Part shown: positions 23,143-34,100 of the stretch, piece by piece
How the letters are laid out: each line of letters opens with the position of its first letter
How positions within the stretch are numbered: position 1 is the first letter of the stretch
Source of the DNA: Sipunculus nudus
Taxonomy: Eukaryota; Annelida; Sipuncula; Golfingiida; Sipunculidae
Length of the DNA: 64,000 bases
Assembly: GCA_026874595.1 (NCBI GenBank)
Contig: CM049307.1
Span: forward strand, 23,906,362 to 23,970,361
Direction: 5' to 3'
The notes under the pieces: generated by a model
What the model was told of the DNA's origin: nothing
What the model saw: only the letters and a program-made list of their open reading frames with translations
The model's database searches: none
Made by a program: the position numbers and the translations under genes

Positions 23143-23517
23143 ATGATAAGAATCCCAAGTTTGAAAAAGCTTAATATAAAAGTTGATGGAAAGAAAATAT
23201 ACTTTCAAGTGGACAGTTTCATTCAAGAACTTCGTTGTTGCAATCCAGAGTTAAAGAAAAATTTGAAAAGGTCAAATATTTTAAGAGAATTAAAGTTCAA
23301 AAATGATGATGACATTCAGCATGAAGATGGGATATATACATCTTTTCAATCTATTGTGCGCTATTGCTTCCAACATGTTGAACTTAATTTTTGCAACCAA
23401 GTATGTGAGGAGATATTATCAAAATGTGTTGATCAGAATGACCTGCCTTCTACACCGGATGCTTCTGTCATATGTTGTGAAGAGGAACTAACACTATTTG
23501 AAAATTGCAGAAAGTGA
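23143..23517 (+). CDS. Nuclease gene, first frame segment (N-terminus, 124 codons)
   Basis: Open from a true ATG at 23,143 to TGA at 23,515-23,517. It is a lysine-rich start (IPSLKKLNIKVDGKKIYF) followed by an acidic, Cys-containing segment (RYCFQHVELNFCNQVCEEIL). No named domain is recognised. It ends inside the next frame segment, which overlaps it: frame +1 is open from 23,492. Removing one base between 23,492 and 23,514 would join the two. I read this as the N-terminus of one large protein rather than a separate small gene. An alternative is that the stop is real and the gene is dead. Confidence 0.6.
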   Translation: MIRIPSLKKLNIKVDGKKIYFQVDSFIQELRCCNPELKKNLKRSNILRELKFKNDDDIQHEDGIYTSFQSIVRYCFQHVELNFCNQVCEEILSKCVDQNDLPSTPDASVICCEEELTLFENCRK

Positions 23518-26014
23518 GACATTTTTCCCTGCCACAGTTGAGTACCTCCAAACTAATCTAGTCAATAATATAGAAAACCTTGAGAAGGAAGCAAAACATG
23601 TGTGTCTTCTCCTTAAGGACTCATTCAGCAGGTTACAGTGGGTTAAGATATGTTTGTTTGAGAGACAGTTCGTCACCTACCAGGCAGTCAATGAGGAATA
23701 TGGAGCAAGTGCCCCCAACAGATGTAAATGGCAGTTTTACAATTTGTGTCAGTCGTTGCATGATTCATGTGGAACAGTGCAAAATTTCTGTGATAAAACT
23801 GTGAGGAGGAATTCTGGAAGGAAATATGCTGGGAATATCATCGATCAAGTTACTATTGAACTTGTTGATGAGATACATCGGCCAGAAGTCTTAGAAACCC
23901 TGGTAGCAGAAACATGCTGTGAAACATGTAACATTCAAGTAAACTGTGTTGCAGTGGTACCCCGTTTAGATGTGACCAGTGATAAGTGTGCACAGCTTGG
24001 AATTCATATTTTCATAGAGCTTGCTAACAACATTGCCATTTCATGTCTCAAAGACTGTTCAGTTTTGATCCAAGCAGAAATACGTCTTCACCACAACAGT
24101 GAAACATGTGAAATTGTTTTTGTTGAATCAAACTGTCTGTCATCTCAAATATTGGAAAAGTTTGCTGTAAGAGACAAGTATTATTTGAACAATCTAGCTG
24201 ACCAAGTTGTCTTTGTCCACACACTTGGTAAGGATGATGACCTCTCAACACTTAATAACGGCTGTGGAGAAGGAAGGACAACTTATTGTCAGACATGCTT
24301 TTCTACCTGTGTTTCTGCAATTGATAATCCACTGAGAGTGAGGGACTTCAATATAGAAGAAGAATGGTTGCTTCATACACCCCTTCCTCTACAAATTGTT
24401 TTGGAGAAGATATTCATCAATAAGACCAGCGTGAAAAGGTCAAAATTGATTCAATCATTTCTTCGTACAAAGGTTTCTCAACTGTACCATCTTCTGGACA
24501 GTGGACTTAATATCTACAACAAGAATTACACAGGGTTTCTTCAGGAAATTAATACAGATGAACTCTTGATAAACCATCACAGCACTGCTACTGTTTTTTC
24601 AGTATCGTGTCAGAGTGGTTGCACCAAGAGTCTCTCAGCAGCAGAGGCTAAACTGAAAGCTTTGGCAGACCCTGATCTGTGCTATTTCAATACATATGTG
24701 AAGAAGCATCCCATGTTATACAAGTCAGTTTCAGATTCATTTCCCGTGTTGCATCATATCAACTTGCGCCAGTGTCATATCATCTTGTATGTTGACAACT
24801 TAGTGAGATTTTCCAGTCATAAAGACCCAAAACCAGGAGAATGTGTCACCACTCAGCTCTGCACTCTTCCAATAACTGTTAAAGGGGTACCAAAGGATTC
24901 TTCCATTGTACAATCCTGGCACACAGGGCTATGCTCAACACAGGAGAAAGACTGCTCATGCAAAGAAAAATGCAAATTTGAAGCAGGTGACTTTGAAAGG
25001 TACATTTCAAAGTGCTTGCCAGCTGAGGAACAGCAGTGGCAAAAATTCCATCAAGATTCCACATGGGGTATATATCAGTACTATAACCAGCTTCTAAAAC
25101 CTTTTATTGGAAGTTTCAAAGTATGTCCCACCGAAAACTTGGACCACACCAAACCAGATTCAGACAACTTAAACAAAGGTGAAAACAAGTGCATAGAAGA
25201 GTTGCAAGGACCATCCTTTGAAGAGTTTTTGTTGTACACTGAAGGTCTTGAAAGTTCTTTCTCTAGCTTATCAGTGTACAGTAAAGATCAAAATGTGCAA
25301 TCAACTAACACATTGTTGGAGGGGAACCTGACTGAGGATGAACACCTTCTTTATGAACTCCCATCTGTTCCAAGTTTTCTCCAAGAAGATGCCACGTCCA
25401 TCTGGCAGGGGGCACATTCAGCCGCTCCATCTACAAAACTGAACCTTGACACTTTCAACTATGAAGGTGATATCTCTACCAGTTTTATGAATTTGTCTGT
25501 AAATGATGAACCTGTGGATGAATCAGCAGTCATTAAAAGTTCCAGTGATCTCATTTGTGAATCTCTATCAGTAGCCCAGGAACAAAGTTCATTGGACCAT
25601 TCAAGGCACACATCATATGCTAAATCAAATGAACTAGTCAAGGAACAATTTGCAGCTTATGAGCTGCCTTCTAGATCTCAGAGTGGAAATGGCTCAAAGA
25701 AAAATCGACAGGAGGTTGAAGACATGCAATCCCTACCTGTTGAAGAGGTTTCATCAGATATGAAAGATATGTCAGCCCCGAGACAGGAACTAAATTCTGT
25801 TCCACTTCTGTGTAGGCATCCACCCCCACATGTTGGACGAGATGACAACATAGAAAAGCTTCAGGAAGTATTGGATGGTTGTCTCATACAGACTGGCACT
25901 ATATTTAATACAAAGTCAAAGGATCGTATTCTACTTGCCCCAGACCAGAAAATAGCCAAGAACCTATTTAAATTGATGAACAGAAGCAAAAAATACAGTA
26001 AATTTCTACCATAG
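23492..26014 (+). CDS. Nuclease gene, second frame segment (Cys-rich / DUF6589-like region, ~840 codons)
   Basis: Open for about 840 codons but with no in-frame ATG in roughly the first 400, so independent initiation is unlikely. It must be entered from the previous frame. Visible features are Cys clusters CCETCNIQVNC (about 23,914-23,948), CGEGRTTYCQTCFSTC (about 24,263-24,310) and CSTQEKDCSCKEKC (about 24,927-24,972), which could bind metal. A segment IYNKNYTGFLQEINTDELL (about 24,512-24,570) comes before HIILYVDNLVRF (about 24,776-24,811) and LCTLPITVKGVP (about 24,857-24,892). The IxxDN...LP.T..G.P order resembles the central part of DUF6589-type proteins, a multi-copy mobile-element-style family of invertebrates; this is recalled similarity, not a search. 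The last third is Ser/Glu-rich and probably disordered. It ends at TAG 26,012-26,014, where the frame at -1 continues openly. Confidence 0.65.
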   Translation, partial: HYLKIAESETFFPATVEYLQTNLVNNIENLEKEAKHVCLLLKDSFSRLQWVKICLFERQFVTYQAVNEEYGASAPNRCKWQFYNLCQSLHDSCGTVQNFCDKTVRRNSGRKYAGNIIDQVTIELVDEIHRPEVLETLVAETCCETCNIQVNCVAVVPRLDVTSDKCAQLGIHIFIELANNIAISCLKDCSVLIQAEIRLHHNSETCEIVFVESNCLSSQILEKFAVRDKYYLNNLADQVVFVHTLGKDDDLSTLNNGCGEGRTTYCQTCFSTCVSAIDNPLRVRDFNIEEEWLLHTPLPLQIVLEKIFINKTSVKRSKLIQSFLRTKVSQLYHLLDSGLNIYNKNYTGFLQEINTDELLINHHSTATVFSVSCQSGCTKSLSAAEAKLKALADPDLCYFNTYVKKHPMLYKSVSDSFPVLHHINLRQCHIILYVDNLVRFSSHKDPKPGECVTTQLCTLPITVKGVPKDSSIVQSWHTGLCSTQEKDCSCKEKCKFEAGDFERYISKCLPAEEQQWQKFHQDSTWGIYQYYNQLLKPFIGSFKVCPTENLDHTKPDSDNLNKGENKCIEELQGPSFEEFLLYTEGLESSFSSLSVYSKDQNVQSTNTLLEGNLTEDEHLLYELPSVPSFLQEDATSIWQGAHSAAPSTKLNLDTFNYEGDISTSFMNLSVNDEPVDESAVIKSSSDLICESLSVAQEQSSLDHSRHTSYAKSNELVKEQFAAYELPSRSQSGNGSKKNRQEVEDMQSLPVEEVSSDMKDMSAPRQELNSVPLLCRHPPPHVGRDDNIEKLQEVLDGCLIQTGTIFNTKSKDRILLAPDQKIAKNLFKLMNRSKKYSKFLP

Positions 26015-28919
26015 TTCCCCTTCTTCATTTACGTAAATCAAAAATTGGAAATTTTTTTAAAGCTTACAAGGAGGCAGGAATTTTGAAGCTTCTTAGTTAC
26101 ATGAGAGATGAAGATAGTGAAAAGGAGCTCAGCAAACTTGTCTCCATAAACAATATCGAGAAAGCAACCAGATGCATCCTGAGACTATTACTTGCTCTTC
26201 ATACATCGTTTCTCATAAATTTCTGGAAAAATCTTCCTGCAGACCAGATATTGAAAGTTCACGAAGAACTCTCTTCTGGAACGAGATTCATCCCAGAGCA
26301 GAACCTTGATCACACAAAACAATATGAAGCTTTTGTTCCAAAAAGATGTAAGGAAAGCAGAACTTTTAGGCTCCACTGGGAAATCATGAGACATGCAGAT
26401 GAAATCGTTGCGATTTCTTTAGCAGAGAGAACCAGTGGCGTGGATGGCTATGACTTGCTGTTAGCTTCAGTGAAGAGGTCTCTCCCTTTTGTTTTCCTTA
26501 ATGGAAGTACTGCCTATGCCCAGTTCTGTTTACAGCTATTACAAGAACACTACAGTGCTGGGCTTTTCCACACCAATCTAAAGAAGGCACTTTTCAGCAC
26601 TCCTCACAAAGACAGCCTGGTGAATTTTGCACTGGATACGCAGAGAGAGATTGACCATCGTGATGCCTTGAAAGCTTTCAGACCAGGATCTTCTTTGAGT
26701 GCAATCATCCCTAGAATGGCTGTTGTGGATCATTTGTCAGATATTCACAAATTAAGAAAATCCCTCACATCTGAGATCCATGTTAAGAACAGTGGCACTG
26801 AAACCAGTGATATTTTGACAGATGATAATACTGCAAATAACTATCTGGGAATCTCCCTCAGTGAAACTGATTTCAAACATGCAATCCGTGGTGCAGCTGT
26901 AATATTAAAACGAGCAGGACTGTCAAAAACATCAGACACTACTCCATGCAATGTATATAGCAAAGACATTGCATATTTACCTGAAACCATCCTTGATGAA
27001 AAGACCTTAGACATTGGGAATTACCTTATTAAAAAGTTTGCATCAGAGGAAAATATGTTTGGCCTGAATGAAAATGACGTCCCAAACTTAGATTCTGTCT
27101 CTGGTCCATCCGTTTTACTTGCTAAGTTAAAAAGCATGAAAGGAGTGACACTGAACAGAATCAGTAGTAGTCGGATCACAAAATTTCAAACGCTGAGGGA
27201 GAAGAGAGAGGTGATCCGCAAAAAGAAAATCAAAAGGGAACTCAAAAGACTTGAATGTTTAAGTTCTGAGAAAAACACATGCCAGGCTATATTGAGACCA
27301 GACTATTCTAAATCTTCAGAAAATAAATCAGCTGGAATGAAAAGGGCACTTGCTGTTCTATTCCCACCAACTGATGGAACAGATCACAAGAACCTCCTGG
27401 CCAGATTAGGATCACTTCCCTTTGTATTTTTGGATACAGATGAAATTCCAGCATCATATGCTGAGCAATCAGTAGTTGCTCTGGTTGAATTTGCAGGCTT
27501 CAATTTCAGAAGTACAGTGAGCAGTGGCAAAGCATATATAGACTTGGTCAGCAGTAAATTCGTTCAACCTTTGCTGTTGCAATTTCCCAAAATTCGGCAC
27601 ATTGTCATCTGTGAGGAGAAATACAGCTTCACCCCAGATGATTTCAAGAGTTCAGCCAGGTTCATGAGAACAAATTCACAGAAACATTCTCTTGAACATT
27701 TACAAGATGAAAATGAAATACTTGACACAGAAAACTATCGGCAAGTAGCCATCACTGGGTCATCACGAGGTAAAATGATAGTCAGCACATATTTAGCCGC
27801 AAATCTTGCGGATATCAAAGTCGACAAGGAAGTAATGCTTGATGTAGATAGTGAGTTAGTTAAGTCTGTTTGTAATTGCCAAATCAGTCCTTGTTGCTGC
27901 AAAAGATACTGTATCCCAGTCAGAGCCATTTACAAGAAGGGGGAAGGTCTTGTTAAACAAGAATATATAACAATAATACGCCAGAGGAAGGGTGAGGCAG
28001 AGATGGCACAGGCTGATTGGCTCCTGGAAATAGTACCAGAACTAAAGGAAGGTGATGCAGTGCTCAATATTGTAACATCTGGTGATATAGATGCCATACC
28101 AATCCACCTTGCAGCTGTGTCTCAACACTGGCCAAGGAATGAAGATGGCACTTTTAGATACCCAGTCAGATTACTGCTTCAAAAACCCAACAAGAAGAGG
28201 GATCTGTATGATATAACATCTCTGATTCAGTGTCTGGAAAACCAATACCCCAGAGATAAGCATATTGCATTAAAGATTGCCATAGTTTTATGCATGGGCG
28301 GGAATGATTTTCTTCCAAGGTATCATGGGTTCACCCATGAGAAACTGATGCAGTTGTTTCTACAGAATGAACAATATTTACTAGAGCTGTTTCACACTGA
28401 AGAAGACCCAATCAGATCAAGACAGGTAAAATCATGCACAATTGATCCAGATGTGTATGTACATATGATAAGCACACTGTACTGTCCTCTGAAACTCAGA
28501 CAGCTGAATTTGTCTTTTGATGAAATTCGACAGCTGACAATATCAAGACCGTGTTCTGGTGAATTGCGACATCCACAAACATGGTTACCACCAAAGTCTG
28601 CTCTGGAAAAAATTACAGGACTCATTCAAAGCCAAATTGAGTACATTCTTACAGTCTGTAATCCAACTGCGGACCTGCCAAATTTCATTCATAATGGAGG
28701 CTTGATAAAAGATGAGGAAGGAAATGTTGAATATGACCTTGGACATGAAACTCATGTGAAAGACCCAATGAAAGAGCTCTTGTCAATTCCAGAGGAACTG
28801 CTCACAAACAAAACTAAATTACCAAATAAAAATAAAACTGGCCCTAAGAGAATGAAAGATGTGACCCCACAAAGATTACCAAGACCTAAAAAGAAGAGGC
28901 ATAACATTTCAACGCCAAA
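26002..28919 (+). CDS. Nuclease gene, third frame segment: FEN1/XRN-type PIN-like nuclease domain
   Basis: Frame 1 is open from 26,002; its first ATG is at 26,101, but sequence before it already reads as protein (VPLLHLRKSKIGNFF). The N-terminal third contains AISLAERTSG, YDLLLASVKRSLPFVFLNG and VNFALDTQREIDHRDALK, which resemble the second half of DUF6589-like proteins. A basic helix EKREVIRKKKIKRELKRLE lies near 27,200-27,255. The C-terminal part carries the acidic set of 5'-3' flap/exonuclease PIN folds: GEAEMAQAD (E 27,994; E 28,000; D 28,015), SGDIDAIP (D 28,084; D 28,090) and GGNDFLPR (D 28,306), the last closest to XRN nucleases. An upstream VICEEKY motif (near 27,603-27,623) sits where FEN1 has its VFDG aspartate, so one metal ligand may be changed. 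The lysine-rich tail RPKKKRHN suits a nuclear signal. The segment ends at donor GTAAGT. Confidence 0.75.
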
Positions 28920-29321
28920 GTAAGTTTCTTTGTTTCCCAGTTTACATTATTATCAAATTCATCACTTGTGTCAATACTTCTTTTTCAAATTAAAAATATT
29001 GAGGCTGTGACTTGTAGCATTCATCTCACAGGTGAATTATAGGACAATTAACAGATTTGTAGCTTAAACAAGAATAAACCATGGTGGCTGGAAGTTTCCA
29101 GTCCACTCTTTGTTATGTCAATGAAATGTTAGAGTCAAGCTTTCTGACAATCGTTATACTGTGCTTTCATGATTTTTATCCCTATTGCTTCATACTAGGT
29201 TGGAACTATGGGTAGGTGCTGTCACTTTGTCCACCTTTAATATAATGACCACAGAGGTGTACACTTTTGTTTATTTATTTTTTCTGACCATGGAAGTGTA
29301 CACTTTTGTTTATTATTTCAG
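28920..29321 (+). other. 402-bp phase-2 intron near the 3' end of the nuclease gene
   Basis: The donor GTAAGTTT is a perfect consensus (28,920) and the acceptor is TATTATTTCAG (AG 29,320-29,321). Splicing removes the TAA that would otherwise follow at 28,921 and adds a coherent acidic tail. A direct duplication of about 40 bp, with GTGTACACTTTTGTTTATT in both copies, lies at about 29,245-29,315, so a second T-rich candidate acceptor region precedes the used one. Confidence 0.75.
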
Positions 29322-29406
29322 GAAACTTGAGTGGCAGATGCAAACTGGAAGAAGCACAAATGTCCAGGATGATTTTCTGGATGATATACAGCCGCTACTT
29401 GACTGA
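29322..29406 (+). CDS. Nuclease gene, last coding exon (28 codons plus stop)
   Basis: After splicing, the split AAG codon is followed by KLEWQMQTGRS and an acidic end NVQDDFLDDIQPLLD, then TGA at 29,404-29,406. The frame fit with the preceding exon and the strong splice sites support it. A possible poly(A) signal ATTAAA lies 38 bp downstream. The function of the tail is unknown. Confidence 0.65.
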
Positions 29407-29443
29407 GAATTTAGAATCAATGTTATGTTCATGTTTGTATACT

Positions 29444-29449
29444 ATTAAA
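29444..29449 (+). terminator. Probable polyadenylation signal ATTAAA
   Basis: It lies 38 bp after the stop codon of the nuclease gene and is followed by T-rich sequence. Confidence 0.45.
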
Positions 29450-31114
29450 GACATTTTACAGTTTAGTTTGTATAAAGCCATGAATTTTCATTCACTTTGA
29501 ACATTTTTATAAATGTTTAGTATGATGATGTGTAGTAAAAATTGAAATTTTACTCTCAAGGAGACTGATTTCTGATACAGTATAAACAAATAGATCATTC
29601 CCTATGGATTTCTTCAAACATTTTCATTACTGTACCTGTTCACATAGCTTAGCTGGAAGATTTAATTATTTTCAGGTCTGATTTTATTTTCAGAAAGAGA
29701 TTGAAATTCCTTTTACATATCCAACTAATGCAAATATAATGCTATGAATATTCACAAATATTCATAAATTTAAGTGAAGCTTTTGAATACTGACAGGCAT
29801 ATAACAGCCTTAGTTCTCCCTCTGTGTGAATGTGTCAGTCTTAAGTAAAGACGGACATCATTTTAACACACAGAGCATCTGCATAGTTCCTAGAAATGTT
29901 CATCAATAGGATCATTCAATTTTGCTATTAATTCATCAGATAGATGTTTTATTTTGTATTACCGGTATACTTAACAATTAATCTCCTATAGGAGTTAGTT
30001 GAAATAATACAAAGCATTGATTGGTTTTGTTACATGTATGTACCTGTGGATCCATAGAGAGGTTTTATTTTCTTGTAAAATATAAATTCTTGCAAATGTC
30101 AGGTTTGTGTGACAGGTTTGTGTGGTTATGTATAAATATTATTATAAATTTTTCTACTGTGATGCATCTTGGGTTCATCTGAGAGAGCAGGTTCATACAT
30201 TGTTATACATTTTAATATATATGTATGACTCTAAGGAAGTTTATGTGCTAGAATTAATATGGTAATCATATTTTTATGAAACATATGGTTATTCAGCAAG
30301 TGGTTGTTACAAACATTCCAATAATTAATATGTATATATATGAAATGTAATAATTGTATACATAGTAACATATATCATTTGAATTTTATAATATATCTTG
30401 GCAAGTTTATTAGGTAACTTGATAACAGAGAACTACACTTTTTTTCAACAATAAATGGGTAAATCAATGACCACCCCTTTTATCCACACAATGGTTTATA
30501 TACACTTCATTTAGTACATTGAAAATTATCCAATGAGGATACAAAGTTCCTCATTATAGTTCATTGGAAAATATAACTTCCTTGTCCATATGAACAAGTT
30601 TCTTGATTTATATTGTGTATCTTCTTCAATGCAAACTTTATAACAGTTTTGTTGCATCAGTGATGTACAGTATTCATTAACATATTCATGTATACATGTA
30701 TATATATTTGTATGAATATGTATATAACATATATAACACAGTTTTCTTTTAAAGTATCCAGCATTTTGCTTTTTCTTAATTCATTATTCTTTGTCTCCTG
30801 TATTGTTGAGCTTATACACAGGGATAGTTATAAAATACGCTCAACACATCAGCACAGTACTGTACAGCAGAATTCCCTGCTGAAGCAGTCAATCCAGTGT
30901 ACATTGACACTGCAAGTAGTTCCCCATTCAGGGATAACTAATGAGCTGCTGTCCAGAAGGACTGATAAGAGACCCGGGTGTGGGGAGGGTGCGCTCAAAA
31001 TGAGCGCTCAGCTGGGTTTGTACGGTGGGGTACAAGAGACTTGAGTGTACCTGTCCTCTTGCTGTTTTGACTGTTAGTTCGTATAGTTTACCATTCAAGC
31101 TGTACCAATGTGGT
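29450..31114. other. AT-rich intergenic or intronic DNA
   Basis: No exon, RNA gene or element end recognised. Sequence close to the array (30,950-31,110) is less AT-rich but carries no gene. Confidence 0.45.
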
Positions 31115-34100
31115 AGTTCAGCTGAGTTAACCTGTCAGGCTGTATTTACTTGTAGTCAGACTGAGTTTATCTGTCAGGCTGTATTTACTTGTAGTTAGGC
31201 TGAGTTAACCTGCAAGGCTGTATTTACCTGTAGTCAGACTGAGTTTATCTATCAGGCTGTTTTACCTGTAGTCAGACTGAGTTAAATTGTCAGGCTTTAT
31301 TTACCTGTAGTCAGACTGTGTTAACCTGTCAGGCTGTATTTACCTGTATTTAGATTGAGTTAATCTGTCAGGCTGTATTTACCTGTGGTCAGACTGACTT
31401 TACCTGTCAGGCTGTATTTACCTGTAGTCAGACTGAGGTAACCTGTCAGGCTGTATTTACCTGTAGTCAGACTGAGTTTATCTGTCAGGCTGTATTTACC
31501 TGTAGTCAGACTGAGGTAACCTGTCAGGCTGTATTTACCTGTAGTCAGACTGAGGTAACCTGTCAGGCTGTATTTACCTGTAGTCAGACTGAGTTTATCT
31601 GTCAGGCTGTATTTACCTGTAGTCAGACTGAGGTAACCTGTCAGGCTGTATTTACTTGTAGTCAGACTGAGGTAACCTGTCAGGCTGTATTTACCTGTAG
31701 TCAGACTGAGGTAACCTGTCAGGCTGTATTTACCTGTAGTCAGACTGAGGTAACCTGTCAGGCTGTATTTACCTGTAGTCAGACTGAGTTTATCTGTCAG
31801 GCTGTATTTACCTGTAGTCACACTGAGTTTATCTGTCAGGCTGTATTTACCTGTAGTCAGACTGAGTTTATCTGTCAGGCTGTATTTACCTGTAGTCAGA
31901 CTGACTTTACCTGTCAGGCTGTATTTACTTGTAGTCAGACTGAGGTAACCTGTCAGGCTGTATTTACCTGTAGTCAGACTGAGTTTATCTGTCAGGCTGT
32001 ATTTACCTGTAGTCAGACTGAGGTAACCTGTCAGGCTGTATTTACCTGTAGTCAGACTGAGGTAACCTGTCAGGCTGTATTTACCTGTAGTCAGACTGAG
32101 GTAACCTGTCAGGCTGTATTTACCTGTAGTCAGACTGAGTTTATCTGTCAGGCTGTATTTACCTGTAGTCAGACTGAGGTAACCTGTCAGGCTGTATTTA
32201 CTTGTAGTCAGACTGAGGTAACCTGTCAGGCTGTATTTACCTGTAGTCAGACTGAGGTAACCTGTCAGGCTGTATTTACCTGTAGTCAGACTGAGGTAAC
32301 CTGTCAGGCTGTATTTACCTGTAGTCAGACTGAGTTTATCTGTCAGGCTGTATTTACCTGTAGTCAGACTGACTTTACCTGTCAGGCTGTATTTACCTGT
32401 AGTCAGACTGACTTTACCTGTCAGGCTGTATTTACCTGTAGTCAGACTGAGGTAACCTGTCAGGCTGTATTTACCTGTAGTCAGACTGAGGTAACCTGTC
32501 AGGCTGTATTTACCTGTAGTCAGACTGAGTTTATCTGTCAGGCTGTATTTACCTGTAGTCAGACTGAGGTAACCTGTCAGGCTGTATTTACCTGTAGTCA
32601 GACTGAGGTAACCTGTCAGGCTGTATTTACCTGTAGTCAGACTGAGTTTATCTGTCAGGCTGTATTTACCTGTAGTCAGACTGACTTTACCTGTCAGGCT
32701 GTATTTACTTGTAGTCAGACTGAGGTAACCTGTCAGGCTGTATTTACCTGTAGTCAGACTGAGGTAACCTGTCAGGCTGTATTTACTTGTAGTCAGACTG
32801 AGGTAACCTGTCAGGCTGTATTTACTTGTAGTCAGACTGAGGTAACCTGTCAGGCTGTATTTACTTGTAGTCAGACTGAGGTAACCTGTCAGGCTGTATT
32901 TACCTGTAGTCAGACTGAGGTAACCTGTCAGGCTGTATTTACCTGTAGTCAGACTGAGGTAACTTGTCAGCCTGTATTTACTTGTAGTCAGACTGAGGTA
33001 ACCTGTCAGGCTGTATTTACCTTTAGTCAGACTGAGGTAACCTGTCAGGCTGTATTTACTTATAGTCAGACTGAGGTAACCTGTCAGGCTGTATTTACTT
33101 GTAGTCAGACTGAGGTAACCTGTCAGGCTGTATTTACTTGTAGTCAGACTGAGGTAACCTGTCAGGCTGTATTAACTTGTAGTCAAACTGAGGTAACCTG
33201 TCAGGCTGTATTTACTTGTAGTCAGACTGAGGTAACCTGTCAGGCTGTATTTACCTGTAGTCACACTGAGTTTATCTGTAAGGCTGTATTTACCTGTAGT
33301 CAGACTGAGGTAACCTGTCAGGCTGTATTTACTTGTAGTCAGACTGAGGTAACCTGTCAGGCTGTATTTACTTGTAGTCAGACTGAGTTTATCTGTCAGG
33401 CTGTATTTACTTGTAGTCAGACTGAGGTAACCTGTCAGGCTGTATTTACCTGTAGTCAGACTGAGTTTATCTGTCAGGCTGTATTTACCTGTAGTCAGAC
33501 TGAGTTTATCTATCAGGCTGTATTTACCTGTAGTCAGACTGACTTTACCTGTCAGGCTGTATTTACCTGTAGTCAGACTGAGGTAACCTGTCAGGCTGTA
33601 TTTACCTGTAGTCAGACTGAGGTAACCTGTCAGGCTGTATTTACCTGTAGTCAGACTGAGGTAACCTGTCAGGCTGTATTTACCTGTAGTCAGACTGAGG
33701 TAACCTGTCAGGCTGTATTTACCTGTAGTCAGACTTAGGTAACCTGTCAGGCTGTATTTACCTGTAGTCAGACTGAGTTTATCTGTCAGGCTGTATTTAC
33801 CTGTAGTCAGACTGAGTTTATCTGTCAGGCTATATTTACCTGTAGTCAGACTGACTTTACCTGTCAGGCTGTATTTACCTGTAGTCAGACTGAGGTAACC
33901 TGTCAGGCTGTATTTACCTGTAGTCAGACTGAGTTTATCTATCAGGCTGTATTTACTTGTAGTCAGACTGAGGTAACCTGTCAGGCTGTATTTACTTGTA
34001 GTCAGACTGAGTTTATCTGTCAGGCTGTATTTACTTGTAGTCAGACTGAGGTAACCTGTCAGGCTGTATTTACCTGTAGTCAGACTGAGTTTATCTGTCA

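Noticed and set aside
25990..26014. Programmed -1 ribosomal frameshift signal (AAATTTC)
   Set aside because: The heptamer is out of phase with the reading frame, and no strong downstream structure could be shown. A one-base indel is simpler.
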